DNA of 64,000 nucleotides from Macropodus opercularis (Eukaryota; Chordata; Actinopteri; Anabantiformes; Osphronemidae). Below the pieces are notes generated by a model, which worked only from the letters and a program-made list of their open reading frames with translations, ran no database searches and was not told where the DNA came from. Location: assembly GCA_030770545.1 (NCBI GenBank), contig CM061100.1:689501-753500 (forward strand), given 5' to 3'. Position numbers and translations under genes: made by a program. Positions 10,235 to 37,100 of this stretch are shown piece after piece; the stretch's first letter is position 1; the number at the start of each line of letters is the position of its first letter.

Positions 10235-11865
10235 CTTGACGGATCTGCTCTGTGCTGCCAGATGAATCTGCAACAAGATGATGATCTGAATAATAATGAT
10301 AATAATAATAATAATTTTTCACAGTTTGCTGAAGCCAATTATCTTAAGACTCAAAGGCTTCTCGGGTTAAGGGCGCGTTCAGGGACAGCCAGAGGTTACA
10401 GCCTCTGGTTGGACTCAGGTTTGGGTGGAGGTTCAGGCGGAAACAAGGCGGACTAAAATCTGCGCCCGAGCTTTGAGATCTGACCCAAAACTTCTTCAGG
10501 TTCTCACAACGCGCATGAAATAAACTCGGTCCTCCAGTACATTCGACGCACTTTGCCTCAGAATCTATCACCACAGACAATCGGACAGATAAACTCACCT
10601 GTCGCGCTGTTCGAGCCTCTTCTCTCCGCGACTCACCTGTAACGTCTCGACTGAAACTGCAACTGCTGATAAAAACAACCCGGGACACGCCCAGAGGAGC
10701 CGCTGGCCACGCCCCCGCACAGGTGTCAGGTTATCCGAAACTACCAGACCGGAAGTGAGCGCGTGAGCTCGTCTTCGCAGAAATATTTAGAAATGCATCA
10801 AAAGTTTGTGTATTTCAGTTTTTTCACTTTCAGTGTGACGCAGGTTTGAGAATATGACTTAATGTTGACCAGTAGATGAGCCTGAGGTTCAGATTAACAG
10901 AATGAGAGGCTCAGACAACTTCTGTTTATGTTCAGTTTTATTTTAATGTTTTAAATATCCTGGTATTTCTTATTTTTTTCCTAATGCTTCACCACATTTG
11001 ACAGCTGACACTAATGAATGTTGACATAACCACGCTGTGAGCCTCTAATCCCCTAGTTTAGCTTCTTTATTGTTATGAAGTCATTATTTTCCTCTTTTTA
11101 TCTAAAAGCTAAAAGCGACACCCCATCGCTGCTGGATAATGAGAAAGACGAGTCAGGGTAAAAGCACAGCTGTATTCTCAGCACAGAAAGCACCAGCTGG
11201 TCATGTACAGTATCAAAGACAAAGGACATTTACATAATCATATTCACAATTACATTTGCAAACACAACCCTTAATGTAGCTTCCTTTAAATTAGTCGTCC
11301 AGTGTTTAGGAAAGTGTGAATAAGGCAAATACAGATATTAACCGAGTGTAAAAGGTTCAATCTTTGAAATGTTAGAACAAAAGTCTTGACTTGTATAACT
11401 CTTAGACGTACAAACAGTATTTAAGGTTCGCCTGCAGAGAATCTGTTTCCAGTTGCATATAAAAACAATCCAAACTCTCCTCAGAGCTGAGGAACCAGCT
11501 CGATGAGGGTTCGTCGGGGGAAGCAGTGCTTTCAAATCGGGCTGGGAAGCGAAGTTAGACAACAAAGGAACACGACGGCGGACACAGAGCTGAGGAGGAC
11601 GCGAAGCTCAGTGGCTCCAAACATTCACATCAGTGTCTCGTCAAGACAGTCAGTGTCTGGGTTTGTGCATATTAAAGCTGTTTATAGAGAAAGTTTTGGG
11701 AAATGTGGTCATTCACATATGTCTCAGAGATCAGCATCACTCATGTCTGTCATTTATTCACATATTGATGTATTTGGTAAATCTGTCCACTGTAGGGTAG
11801 AAAAGCCTGTGACGCTCTGTTTGTGTCCAGCTGCTCCGCGGTGGAGACGCCACACGTTTCAGTAT
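10235..11865 (-). promoter_or_regulatory. ocln 5' region and marveld2 3' UTR
   Basis: Between the ocln start codon and the marveld2 stop codon, both genes reading leftward. The part nearest ocln (10235-10800) is GC-richer and probably holds its noncoding first exon and promoter. The part from about 11070 to 11865 is probably the marveld2 3' UTR; the reverse complement of AATAAA at 11066-11071 is a candidate poly(A) signal. The middle is AT-rich with nothing recognised. The 188-codon plus-strand frame at 11503-12069 overlaps marveld2 coding sequence antisense and is not believed. Confidence 0.4.
10289..10315. repeat. (AAT)n microsatellite
   Basis: An imperfect AAT run lying just upstream (in the minus-strand sense) of the splice acceptor for the ocln start-codon exon. 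On the transcribed strand it reads (ATT)n and takes the place where the branch point and pyrimidine tract would be. Confidence 0.85.
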
Positions 11866-14800
11866 TTAGCCGAACCCGTCATTCCACTGCATGACTTTAT
11901 CGTATTCTTGGATCTTCTGCTTGATGTGGGACAGTTTGCTCTTCAGGTACTCGCAGCGCTCCTTCTTTTCGAGGAAGGTGGGATCCTGGGAGGCAGAAAC
12001 AAAGCCTTCATTCACAAGGCAATGGAAACAACTCCGTACTTACGTCCCCGTGACGTGGTATCATTTTAGGCATCGGGGTGACTACGGTGGCCCCTGGGGG
12101 CAAAACACACAGCGACAAGCAAACATGAAGGAAAAGAGCAGAACAGAAAACATCAGCAGTGTTTGCGTGATGTCTGTGTTGTCTCTCTGAGGCCACCGCA
12201 GACAAAGCCGGTGATTTAACACCACACCAACAATAAGCACAAAGCCTGATTCATCGTCACGGCCGGGGAAACAGAGCTTCACTGTGTCTGAAGGCCTCAG
12301 CGTGTACCAGTGATCCACGCTGTGGTCTCAGTCCCCAGCAACAGAGCAGCTGTTACATCACCTCTGGGGCGGAAGGCAGGTGTGTCAGAGAATCAACCAT
12401 CAGACGGCTTGAGAACACTCACGTTTTTCTTCCTCTGGTATTCCTGAAGGATTTTGTTAATGCGATCAACCTCCTGCAGACACAGAGAGAGACGGTGTTA
12501 AACACGAGCCAGCGCTCAACCACGAGAACCGTCTCCAGAGACGCCGTGAACACAATCACGGGCCTGGCTGCAGCAGCGAGGAATTCAAGGTGGGGAGGGA
12601 ACAGCAGGAAGAGGAAGCGACAGGCGAGGAAATGAGGAACATTAACAGGCACGAGAAGGGGAAATGATCCAGACGCACATCCGCAACCAAACACTGAGCC
12701 CGACCCGGTGTGGCAGGGAGGCCTTAAGGCTGCTCTCTCTAACTTAAGAACTTTGTCTGCTGTGTGTGTCAGCGTCTGTGAGATGAGGACTAATCACCAT
12801 CTGGCTGTTAGGGTGCTGGGGCAGGCTGCGCATCATGCCGTCCATCTCGTCGAACTTCCTGAGGGTGGCCTGCACGTCTGCGTGGAGCTCTTTGTACTCC
12901 GCGTACTGGTCGTTGAACACGGCTCGGTACTGGTCCCGCTCCTCGTCCGACCGGATCGAAGGGTATTTACTGCGGGATCACACGGTTAATGTACCGGGGG
13001 ACACACAGCTGTGAAAAAACACACAGTCCCAGCATGACGTTAAATCGCAGTTTCAGTTTCTGGCAGCACTTACGCGATGTAGTCGGGTAAAATAACGGGT
13101 TTGGGGATGTGCCCCGCGGGGATGGCTCCCTGTAAAACCTTGGCTGGGGCTGCTTTGGCAGCGGCCCGGATGGGAACGACCGAGGAGCCCTGGACCTGTT
13201 CCGGGAGTTTGTGAGCGGACGCTGGAGCGATCTGTGGAGACATGTAACAGCTGAGGCAGCAGAGTGGAGGAGAGTGTGAGCAGCGGGCAAACGGGAGTCT
13301 TACCAGTGACTGCGCAGCTCGAAGCTCCGACGGCTGCATCTGTGCACACAGAACATGCAAAACACGTTTAGACCACTGTGACACAGATCAGCTCCGCACA
13401 GAAACAGCCATTTGCCTGTTAGCCGAGAGTTAGATGAAGACCGATAACGCTCCAAAAACAGGAACCCGGAGGCCCAAGCTCATTAGCTTAGCGTGTCTCT
13501 GTCAATAGCATGAAAAACATTCATTTGTGTCTCTGCGTGTGCTTATGACCTGGTAGATGCATTTTAGCATAATGCTAAGCTAACAAAACTACCGGACTGC
13601 GGTTCTGATTTGACATCCGGTCCATCAATAAACCACCTACTGCTGACTACCTGGATCAGCTGTTAGAGCCAATCCACGCGTTCCATTAAGTGATGCGCTG
13701 TTCCCTCGACACCAGCGCCTCAGCGGGACTCAGCTGTGTGTTTAAGAGAGCTCACCTCCTGGCCCAGACGCTCCCGGTACCTGCGTGCCGCCTCGTGCCT
13801 CCACAGCTTCAGACACACGATGGCGCCGATCAGGTAAACGACCATGTTGACAAACAGGAAGATGATGGCTGCGGTCTGTCCCGCCTCCGTTCTGCAGAAG
13901 ATCCCGTTGATGCCGCTGCTGAACACGGGATAGTAGCAGAGGCCTCCGCGTGTGGTGTCGTTGACGTAGACGACGGCTGGAAAACAAGCAGTTGTGACAG
14001 ATGCAGGTTAAGTTTCGTCCGTACAGACAGGCCTGGTCTGGACAGGTTTTCACATCCTGGCTGCGAGACAAGCAGAGAGAAAGTGTGAAAGTAGTCCTAA
14101 CTTTAAATGGCCACAGAAATGGAGCGTTCACACGACATTCAGGTGTTAATACAACTGCACAGAGAAGACAACACGCCCATCACAGCAATAACAGAGAAAT
14201 GATCTCTACGTAAGTGTGGAGCAGCTCCAGGAAATCCGACAGCAGCCTGATCCTGGATCAGTCAGACTGTCGTTCACACACCCGCGGTCTTCCAGCTCGT
14301 CAGGACTCGTTTAAACGGTGCTTTATTTATTCTGCCGTTGAACTGCTAAATGTAGACTGAAGCACATTCCTCAAATTGAAAGTGAATGACACCCTGCAGT
14401 CTGCTCTTAGCTTGGTTGGTTTATTCCTACTTGAAACATAAAAGTCCTTTGTGTCATTTAGGTGGAAAACAAAGAAACAATGATGAAAACTGCGGCGCGA
14501 CGGTACCAACCTGCTGCCATGTACAGCACTGCCAGCACCAGGTTGATGACGAACTCGGTCAGAGGCCACCAGTTGGAGTCCAGCAGGATGGTGCGGTAGT
14601 ACATCGTCATCCCCAGCACCAACAGGATCACAGTGACCAGCCAGGCCAGTCCCGCCACCACCAGCACGAACGGCGTCTTTGGGCCCGTGTAGTAGTACCC
14701 GCCCGAGCCGTAGAACGCTCCCGCAGGGGCCGAGTACCCGAACATGTTGTACCACTCGTTGTCTTTGTGGATGTAGGCACAGACGCAGGCGAACACAGCA

Positions 14801-15441
14801 GCTCCCAGCAGGAGCTCCACGCAGCCCAGAATCCTCAGCAGCCCGGCCCAGGACTTCATGTAGGCGTAGCGCTGGTGGTACTCCTCCACCCGCTCGCTGT
14901 AGGTCAGCGCCGTGCGGTACGTGTGCCCGGACAACGACTCGTGGGCGTCCCGTGGTTCCAGGAGCTCCTTTCTGGAGTTGTAGCTGCCACCCGAGCCTCC
15001 ATACGGATCCCGGCACAACCCGGACACCGACGGAGAGTGCGGAGGAGAGCAGCGGACGCCCTCAGTGGTACTGTTGTTGTTGTGCGAGGAGCTGGACATG
15101 GACCACGGCTTCTTACTGCTGCGGTTACTCCCTCGGAAAAAGTTCTTCCAGGAGTCCGGGATGAAACGGTGGACGGGTTTGATGTCGATGGCAGGGTCGG
15201 CGTCTGGGTCGGCGCCGTCCTCGCTGCCGCTGGGGTCGAAGTCGAGTCCTACGGGCGGCTGGTCAGGCAGCGGCGGAGGCGGGAGCGGGTCGGAGCTCCT
15301 AGCGAGAGGAGCGCTCTGCTCGCTCAGCGACGGCAGGTCGCAGGACTCCTCCCGAGGCAAGGTGTCGCGTGACACCTGGTCATAGTGGGCCGCCTGGCGG
15401 AGACGCTCAGCGCGTCCGGGAAAGCCTCCTCCATAGGACAT
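11866..15441 (-). CDS. marveld2: Tricellulin (MARVEL domain-containing protein 2)
   Basis: Four-pass membrane protein of tricellular tight junctions, 562 residues from seven coding exons: 14511-15441, 13756-13976, 13304-13339, 13074-13231, 12798-12969, 12423-12473, 11866-11985. The large first coding exon encodes a Pro/Ser-rich cytoplasmic N-terminus and three membrane helices (RILGCVELLLGAAVFACVCA, then FVLVVAGLAWLVTVILLVLG, then INLVLAVLYMAA). The fourth helix (AIIFLFVNMVVYLIGAIVCL) is in exon 2. The C-terminus is the occludin/ELL coiled coil ending near EYDKVMQWNDGFG. The motif HIPKPVILPDYIAKYPSI matches vertebrate tricellulin closely. The 5' UTR is split: an acceptor before 15458 pairs with a plausible donor after 16377. 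It lies directly upstream of its paralogue ocln on the same strand. Confidence 0.97.
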
Positions 15442-16880
15442 GAGGGTGGTGATGGTCCCTGAGAGAACACACAGTCAGTACAGAGGTCACTTAAAGCTGC
15501 AGCTATTTGTTTACTGACAGATTTCAAATCAATGAGAGGGAAGCTGACAAAGAAAAGAGGAAACAAGAAAAGGAAGAAGCCCAGAGATGAACAGAAGTCA
15601 CTGATTTCACTGAAGAGCATCGTTCATGCAGAATCAAGTGACTAAAACCCAGAAGCCAGCAGAGAAAGCCTCCTCCACGCAGGCCCGCTTAGAAATGCCA
15701 TTTTGTGCCGTCATGAAGAATTCACTGCTCGCGTTTTGGCTCCAGGAAAAGCTTCACCAGCACAAAAACACATTCCCAACAACGAAACAAAGCCTGTTTC
15801 TGAGCAGATTTGATGTTGAGGGTAAAAGGACGAACTGTGCTTGAATACCTCTTTCACACGCAGTCACTCAACACGACTTACATTGGCCTGCAGGTCACAA
15901 TGCAAACCTGCTGTGGACGGTGGCGAGTCGCCTGCAGAGACAGAGACAGAGTCTATTCACACACCGACCGAAGGAATCACGTAAGTAAATACACCTAATA
16001 AATTCACTGGCTGTGATGGAGCCAATAAACAACCAATGTTTCATAAGCGCCAGTGTCTGAATCATCCCTTAAAGGAAATGATGCCTTCAAGGACAGCTGA
16101 TTACAGCTAAATAACACTGCACCCATCACTTAGTTCAGCTTAATGGGCCTCATCTGTTAATCTGCTCACATCATGTGAATAGTGCAAAAGCAGTAACTGG
16201 TCATAATTACACCTCCCTGAGAAATAACCGGAGTTAGTTTGTATATGAAGTGAAGCAGCTTAAAACACCCTGAAACCAAGTGAAAGCACCACAAGTGTGT
16301 ACACACCAGTAATGGACCGGACCCGAGTTAATCTGAACCAAGGACTCCGCTCAGGAAGCACAGGGAGGGTCGGTACCTGGTCCCGGACGTGGACTGGACC
16401 GTGTCGGCGTCTGTTGTTTCACTCGCGTCCTGTGTCCTGATCCCCGGCCGCCGTGTTGTCTTGTGTCTTAGTCTCCTCTCTCCTCGTCGTCGTTGTCTCC
16501 TCTCTCCTCGTCGTCGTTGTCTCCTCTCTCCTCGTCGTCGCTGTTGTCTCCTCGCTCCTCGTCGTCGTTGTCTCCTCTCTCCTCGTCGTCGCTCCTCTAA
16601 CAGGCTCCACTTCCCTCCTCTTCGTTTTTCTCTCCGACCTTTGGACGTTAAACGTCACGTTTGTGGTAAAGTCCGTTTTCTTCTCGTCGACGCCGCGACT
16701 TTTCCACTGCGACCCGGCTCTCGACCTATGAACTTCGGGCTCTATTCGACCTTTTCCGGCCGCTTTTGGCCCATTTCACTAAAGTTCGAACGCAGGTTTT
16801 CCTCAGAGGCGCCCACGTGACCGGCCCAGCCCAGTGACGTCACCAGGCGCGGGAGCAGTTCACCTGTTCGAGAAAAATCA
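15442..16880 (-). promoter_or_regulatory. marveld2 5' UTR, first intron and promoter region
   Basis: Upstream of the tricellulin start codon. The coding exon extends to 15458 (acceptor CTCTCAG just beyond) and a candidate noncoding exon ends at 16377 with donor GTACCG. The intron between contains nothing else recognised. The stretch from 16380 to 16880 is CpG-richer, as expected of a vertebrate promoter, and contains the 24-bp minisatellite. No TATA box was identified. Confidence 0.4.
16471..16594. repeat. 24-bp minisatellite, about five copies
   Basis: Tandem copies of TTGTCTCCTCTCTCCTCGTCGTCG with small changes (one copy is 3 bp longer). The plus strand is almost purely pyrimidine plus CG steps, so the array forms a polypurine/polypyrimidine tract carrying regularly spaced CGTCG blocks. 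It sits about 0.1 kb upstream of the proposed marveld2 noncoding exon boundary, in the exon or the promoter. Confidence 0.85.
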
Positions 16881-18407
16881 CCTGAACCGCCTCAGCTGAA
16901 ACTGTGACGCAACGCGCTGCTCGGTTGTTTTTGTTTATAAATACCCGATTACATCAGCACATGTTTACATGGACGAGATTGTTTGTTTACATATTGGATC
17001 CACCTGTAGGAGAAAGTAACAATATTCTTAAAAGACTAAATGAAACCTTCATGTACTTGTTTGATTCGTTTTTACACAGCACTGACACACAGCAGACAGA
17101 AAACATGAGAAGTAAAAAACACGAGCAGCTTCACACTGATAAAATATTTAATCTGGAAATGATGACGAGTCACATGACCAAAACAACAGCGGTTATCGCC
17201 ATAGCAACCGGCAGCGATGCTGCCACAAACTGAGCAAATACAAACACAGTGTAAAGCAAACAAATATGACCAGATTCACTGACAAGGACGATGAACATGT
17301 GTCACAACAGCAACGAACCAGGGGAGTGTGTGTCTGTGGCCTCACCCCTCAGGTCTGTAACACAAAACCTCACACTCAGAGTGGAAGGAATCATACAAGG
17401 CTCATTTTCAGGACACAACTCACACGCTGTTAATCTACTGTCATTGCATAAAGGTCGTTTTTTGTCACGTGCTCCTACGGTGGTAGGAGCGATGTCTCTG
17501 GACTGTAACACCAATCAAACACGGAGGTTTGATCAAACCTGGAGGAATGTTTCCACACCGGTACTGCACAGAAGACGTGGTTTCAGGAGGTATTCAGACC
17601 TTTTTACTTCATGCACGAGTCTGCTGTTTCTGTAAAATCAACTCCAGTCACAGGCTGATTCGTAGAAGAGATAATGAAGTATAATGTCAAGATGTAATGT
17701 TCGTTGACAGCGGGGACGAACCCGTCAAACATCCTTATTACAATGAGGGAACACAGGCAGTAATGTCACGGCTTTACAGGGGTCGTTGAATTCCTCTAGT
17801 CAGTCAGGTCATCTATCGAACATCCAGCACCAACACGAGGTTTAGAGTGACTGAGGACAGACATCTTAAAATACTGTGGTAACACATGCTCCTAGAAAAC
17901 AGCTGTGACAGTAAAAACCACATCATTACCTTAGATCCTCTGAACACGTCTGATTGATTCCTACATTGACTTTTAATTTGATGTGACAACACTGAAACTT
18001 AACTCATTAGCTGATTGAAACGAGGCTTGTTTGTCATGTTTAATCTATAAAGTGCATAAAGTGGATAAAAGCTTGTGATAATGATGATAAGAACCGTTTG
18101 AACCAACGCTGGCTCAACCTTCCTCTAGCGCAACAGCTCCATTAGTGTCTACTGAACAACATCAAGAAGGAAATACTTAAAGGGTGACTGTATTTATATA
18201 AATACCTGTTTTGGTTAAAGTCCTATATTGATCTTAACTCACAAGGTAAATAAACAACTACTTACTTCCATACTCAGATATATTCTACAAAATCTGGCGA
18301 CCTGCAGCCACGTTACTGTCTGACAGCAGCAGCTCGGTGCCTTTATAAAACCAGCTAAAGAGGGCTGCATTGATCCGTATTGGACGCTCGGTGCAGTCAG
18401 CAGGTCT
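16881..18407. other. Intergenic region downstream of pi4ka
   Basis: About 1.5 kb between the marveld2 promoter and the pi4ka stop codon. The right part should contain the pi4ka 3' UTR (minus strand). A perfect 8-bp inverted repeat with a 4-bp loop is at 17471-17490. No coding sequence or RNA gene is recognised. Confidence 0.4.
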
Positions 18408-32573
<14,166 letters not shown>

Positions 32574-34136
32574 GTTTCGAAAAGGAGCCTGGACGCAGCT
32601 ACACAGACGCAAGCGTCTGTCATTTGTCCCATAGAGGAGTCGCACTGACAACTACGGCGAGCGAGACGTTCAAACACGCGAAGCAAGGTCAAAAATCCTA
32701 CGGCGACACAAGGTGTCCACGGTCCGAAAGATTAGCATTTAGGTTACAAAGTATAAACCTGCAGAACGGTGAGTAAAGTTATCTGCAAAAAAACCGACAC
32801 CGAAACAAAACGTTAACACTGATCCCAGATTTATTTGCGAGTATACATATTAGCATGAATTAGTCTGAAGGCACTAAACTGGTTGAGGTACTGGGGCCTC
32901 TAATAACCACGACACAGATCTACATGAATGCAAGGCTGACACAAAACAATGACTGTAAACACGCCAGACCCACAAGCCCCAGTCCATCACACGGCGTTGA
33001 ACTCGGGTCAGCTCCTCCCTGAAGGTGACGCACGGTTGGTGCTGCTGTGACACTGAACTGCTTTAGTGAGTTTGGCAAATCTAACAATCTGGCAGCTGGG
33101 TGTCTTCAGAAGCAGCAGGTGGCACAAATTGGTCAGTTCATGTTAAAAGGCCATTAAAATGACGGAAACAAACGCTGCTAACCCTAAGCCACTCGTCCTC
33201 CTTGGAATGAGATGGAAGGCACCAGAAGCAGCACGTCCCAAACACGCACGTCCAAGCAAAGGCAATTTAAAATCTACAAGCAAGGAATTATTAAAACGCC
33301 AACAGTGGCGAGGAACGAAGGAGATTTAAACAGCTCGGACACACTTAATACATGTAGGGGCTAAGGACGTACAACACGCATTCAATCATTCTTTCGATTC
33401 GATCTCAAAATGAGACTTATCACACATAGGCACTTGATTTTTAGCATCAGTCTTGTAAGTTATTTTGAATTAAAACATCTCTGCAGCCTAAAAGCTTTCC
33501 ACCACCTCAGTCACCAATTTGTGGAAACATGCATTTTTAAATAACTAGATACAGAATCTAATTAGAAACTTGCTCTGGCTCTTAGAAGTTTGTTTACTGT
33601 GATTGAAGGCATTTAGTTCTTAGCACATCTGTATTTATTATACTAAATGAAATATAAGCATCAGCATATAAAATAAGCTTTAAAGTGTTGGACATCTAGA
33701 ATAATCTCATTTTCAAGTACAGTTGCTCTGGAAGTCACATTGTGTTGGTTCAGGTTTGCCTCTGACTAAGTACATACAGCGCCAGTGTAACTGAACTTGA
33801 GGCGCTGCAGCCGAGACCCACTTCTTGTGCTAAGTGTTGCCCTCTCTTTAGTCAAGCAGGTTTAAGTAAATGCCTCGTCACCTTCCCTGAGGTCTTAAGG
33901 AGATTCCCCCTTGTGGAATTTAAGAAAAACAAGTCTACGTGATTAATTCTGCAATCTGCTTTTCCCTGCAGATATCCTTCCACTCGCAGCAAATCATGAA
34001 TATACCCATCCCTTTGTCTGACAATCACCTAGAGGTAGACGTTAGAACCTAGCAGCAGGGGTTGAGGGCTGGGCCTGGTTAATAAAGTGGGTGGCCTGTC
34101 CCAACGCTCCTGCTCAAGTAGCACTGTGGGTCCATC
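32574..34136 (-). other. slc25a1 3' UTR and pi4ka promoter region
   Basis: From the slc25a1 stop codon leftward, about 1.3 kb of AT-rich, non-coding sequence looks like a long 3' UTR. A candidate poly(A) signal (AATAAA on the minus strand) is at 32830-32835. The remaining roughly 250 bp before the pi4ka start codon are GC-richer with CG dinucleotides and probably contain its promoter, so end and start of the two genes are close. Confidence 0.45.
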
Positions 34137-37100
34137 TCAGTCCGTCTTCCAGACTATGTTCAAGACCTTCACGACCTCTTCATAGATAATGAAGACGATG
34201 GCCACGTCCAAGCAGACGCGACCCAGCCGGGGCACGGTACCTTTGTAGAACCTGAAGGGTTAAAGGACACAGTCAGACTATTCGACGTCCTAACATCCAG
34301 TAAACGTTTGAGGCTACGCAGACACGTAGTACAGGCAAAACACTACTACAACATTTGATTAAGCCTATGTATTAAAATGTCTCCACAAATCACATCCACT
34401 CTGCATGTGAACTCACGCCATCGGACCCTCGTGCTTCATAATCTGAACGGCGCAGTCTACGGTGCTTTTGTACTTGTGGGCTTCAAGGCCCTGTTCAACA
34501 ACAGAGACACTGCACATGAGTCACTGCATCGGGCTGAACCGTGCGACAACGTGTGGTTCAACCCACCTGCATTCTGGTCTTGATGACATCCAGGGGAGTG
34601 TTTCCAAACACACTAGCAGCTCCAGCAAACGCTCCAAACAGTCCAGTTACCACAGGGTTGATGGCTTTGTTGGGGTCATCCCCTTAATGACAGAAGTGCA
34701 AAGTGAAATCAGTCTTTGCTTGTGGTTTTGCTTTTAAGTGGTGAGAAGAAGAATCTTTTGAGTCTCACACCTTTGTACCAGTTCCTCAGGGAGGTCATGA
34801 CGTAGAAGCGGATGGCCTGGTTGGACCCTTGTTTCAGAACAGTGGCTGTTAGACCCTGATAAGTCCCCTTGAGCCCTGGAGACACAGCACCATGATGAGT
34901 GTTCTACCAAAATAAAAGCAGCCACAGCCCTTCTGTCCAATTTCATAATTAAACTCTCAGGGACGATGAGGTGGAGGAAGAACACTGAGCCCTAAACAAC
35001 CGATGAAGGCTCAAACCCGATGACGGGACATGTCCCTGTAGGTGGCAGCACAGAGCCGTGAGCCTACACCTACCTTGAGTTCTAACGATCTCCCTCACCC
35101 CATGGAAGAATCCCCTGTACTTTGGATTTGCTGACGTCTGATCGTGGATGAATTTGACCTAAGTGAGAGAGTAAATGATCAGTTGATTTCACAACGCAGA
35201 GCAGAGGAAGCACACAGGGTCCAGAAAACACGCTGGAGTTTAGTTTAGTGTTGGGAGTAAACGTGGAAACATTCCCTTTGTACCTTGACCGTCTCCATAG
35301 GACAGACCACCACCACAGCTTCAGCAACTCCAGCTCCAAGGCCGCAGAGGAATCCTCGCTTGCTGTCCAGTTTACCGCTCTCGTCACGCATCTTATTACT
35401 GAGGAACTCAAACATCCCAAACCTGAAAAGGCCACGGAGAAAATAGAAACAGAAAATGGTCGGATCCATTTGCAACATTAGCCATTAACGCATTGAAAGT
35501 CAGCAGATCAATCAAATTTAAATAATTCATAAGTGCAACATCATTATTAAAAAGAACTAAACCTAACAGATGACTGCACCTTTTCTAAATCAGAAAGAAG
35601 CGTGAGCTGTGTTACCTCACGGCTGCTTTAGGTATAGAACCGTAGAGCAGAGAGCTCAGACCCCTGTAAAGACCCTTCACCCCATGACTGTTCACCGTCT
35701 GCTTCACACAGTCAACTGAGGGAGAAAGACAGACGCCAGGATACGGTTACATGTATGCGAACGAAAGAGAAACACAAGAAAAAACAACAACAACGTAGTA
35801 GCCAGGAGCCGTTTTGTGAGGAACATCACATTAAGCTTTCAGGAGCAAAGAGCGGTGACGTCCTGTACGTGATCCCTGCAACCACAGCCGGGACAGAGTT
35901 CTGCAGAAAAACACCGTCCCAGCCAAAGTTCAGGCTGTGATCACACAGATAACTACGCAAAAAACTGGCCTGGACGTCACACGAACCGATAAGCTGATAA
36001 GAACATAAACTCACCGATTCCTCTGTATTTGGGAGGATTTGCCTTCTCATCCAGCTGCAGCTGTGTTTTTACGTACTCCGTGGGGAAGGTGATGCAGATC
36101 TCGATGCCTCCTGCTATTCCCCCTGGAACATCAACATCAGGAAGTGTCAGTGTCAGGAAGGCAGAAGCACCCAGGCCCACAGAGGTTCATCAGAAAACAC
36201 GTCAGCTTTGACAGTTGTAGGTGTGACATTTTACAGCTTTCAGTTTATCAGTGCTTTGCAGATTCGTGAGGCCAGAGCTGCAGCACGATTAAACGCGAGT
36301 CAGCGTCTAAATATGAGTATTAGCTGCAGTATTGTTTGCTAAACTTTGCTTCTGTATGAAACACTCATCTTCAGTCCTGAACTGAACCATCTCCACCTTA
36401 ACAAGCTGCTTTTCACCCCTCTGCTGTTCACCAGCGGCCTGCAGCCACTGGCTCGGCTGACCTCGGCTGATCTGGATCCTCCCCTTGGCCCTGCTACAGC
36501 TCCAGGGGGCGTGTGGCCTCTGGAGCTCACTGCTCGCCGCCCAGACAGCGGCCTCATCGCGTTTACGTCAAGTAGAGCTGGACGTTTAAAGTTTGACTCG
36601 CAGGCGGTTACAGGCACCACATGCTCATTTAAAACCAAGAACTTAACTGTTATGTGGCTGCAACTTTCCTCTTGTCCCTTTGTTGCTGCTGTTGATGTGA
36701 ATTCCTTCAAGCAGCCACGACAAACCGTGCTGTTAGGACCCACCCGGGCATTCAGCTGCAGCGAAACCCACTAATTAAGCTCGTTTTGAAAAACAGGCCA
36801 CATCATCGTCTGCAAACAAGCCTTGGGATGGTACCCGCGCTCCTCCCACGAGTTCACGCTGAAAGGAGGCATAAAACCAGTTTATCGAGCTCAGGGCAGG
36901 AAGTGCTAAAGTGAGCGTTCAACCGCCACCGGCGGCTGAAGCGTTTAACCGCTTTAAAAGCCTCGGGTTCATTGGCTGAACCAATAACTTATCACAACAG
37001 GGAAACCAGCACAGGTTGCATCATCACTGATCAGCTCCACCTGTGCTTCGCTCTGCTGGCTCAAACACAGCAAATACCCAGCGTCAGGTCCGGTCTATAT

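Noticed and set aside
10267..10688. Possible extra ocln coding sequence upstream (114-codon minus frame)
   Set aside because: An acceptor just before the ATG exon and the conserved occludin N-terminus place the start at 10234; the upstream frame is likely 5' UTR or promoter.
14386..15372. 328-codon plus-strand open frame
   Set aside because: Antisense to the well-supported marveld2 first coding exon; composition is a shadow of that exon's GC-rich codons.
36346..36774. 142-codon frame in slc25a1 intron 1
   Set aside because: No recognisable protein features, no splice context, and a rival frame on the opposite strand over the same bases.
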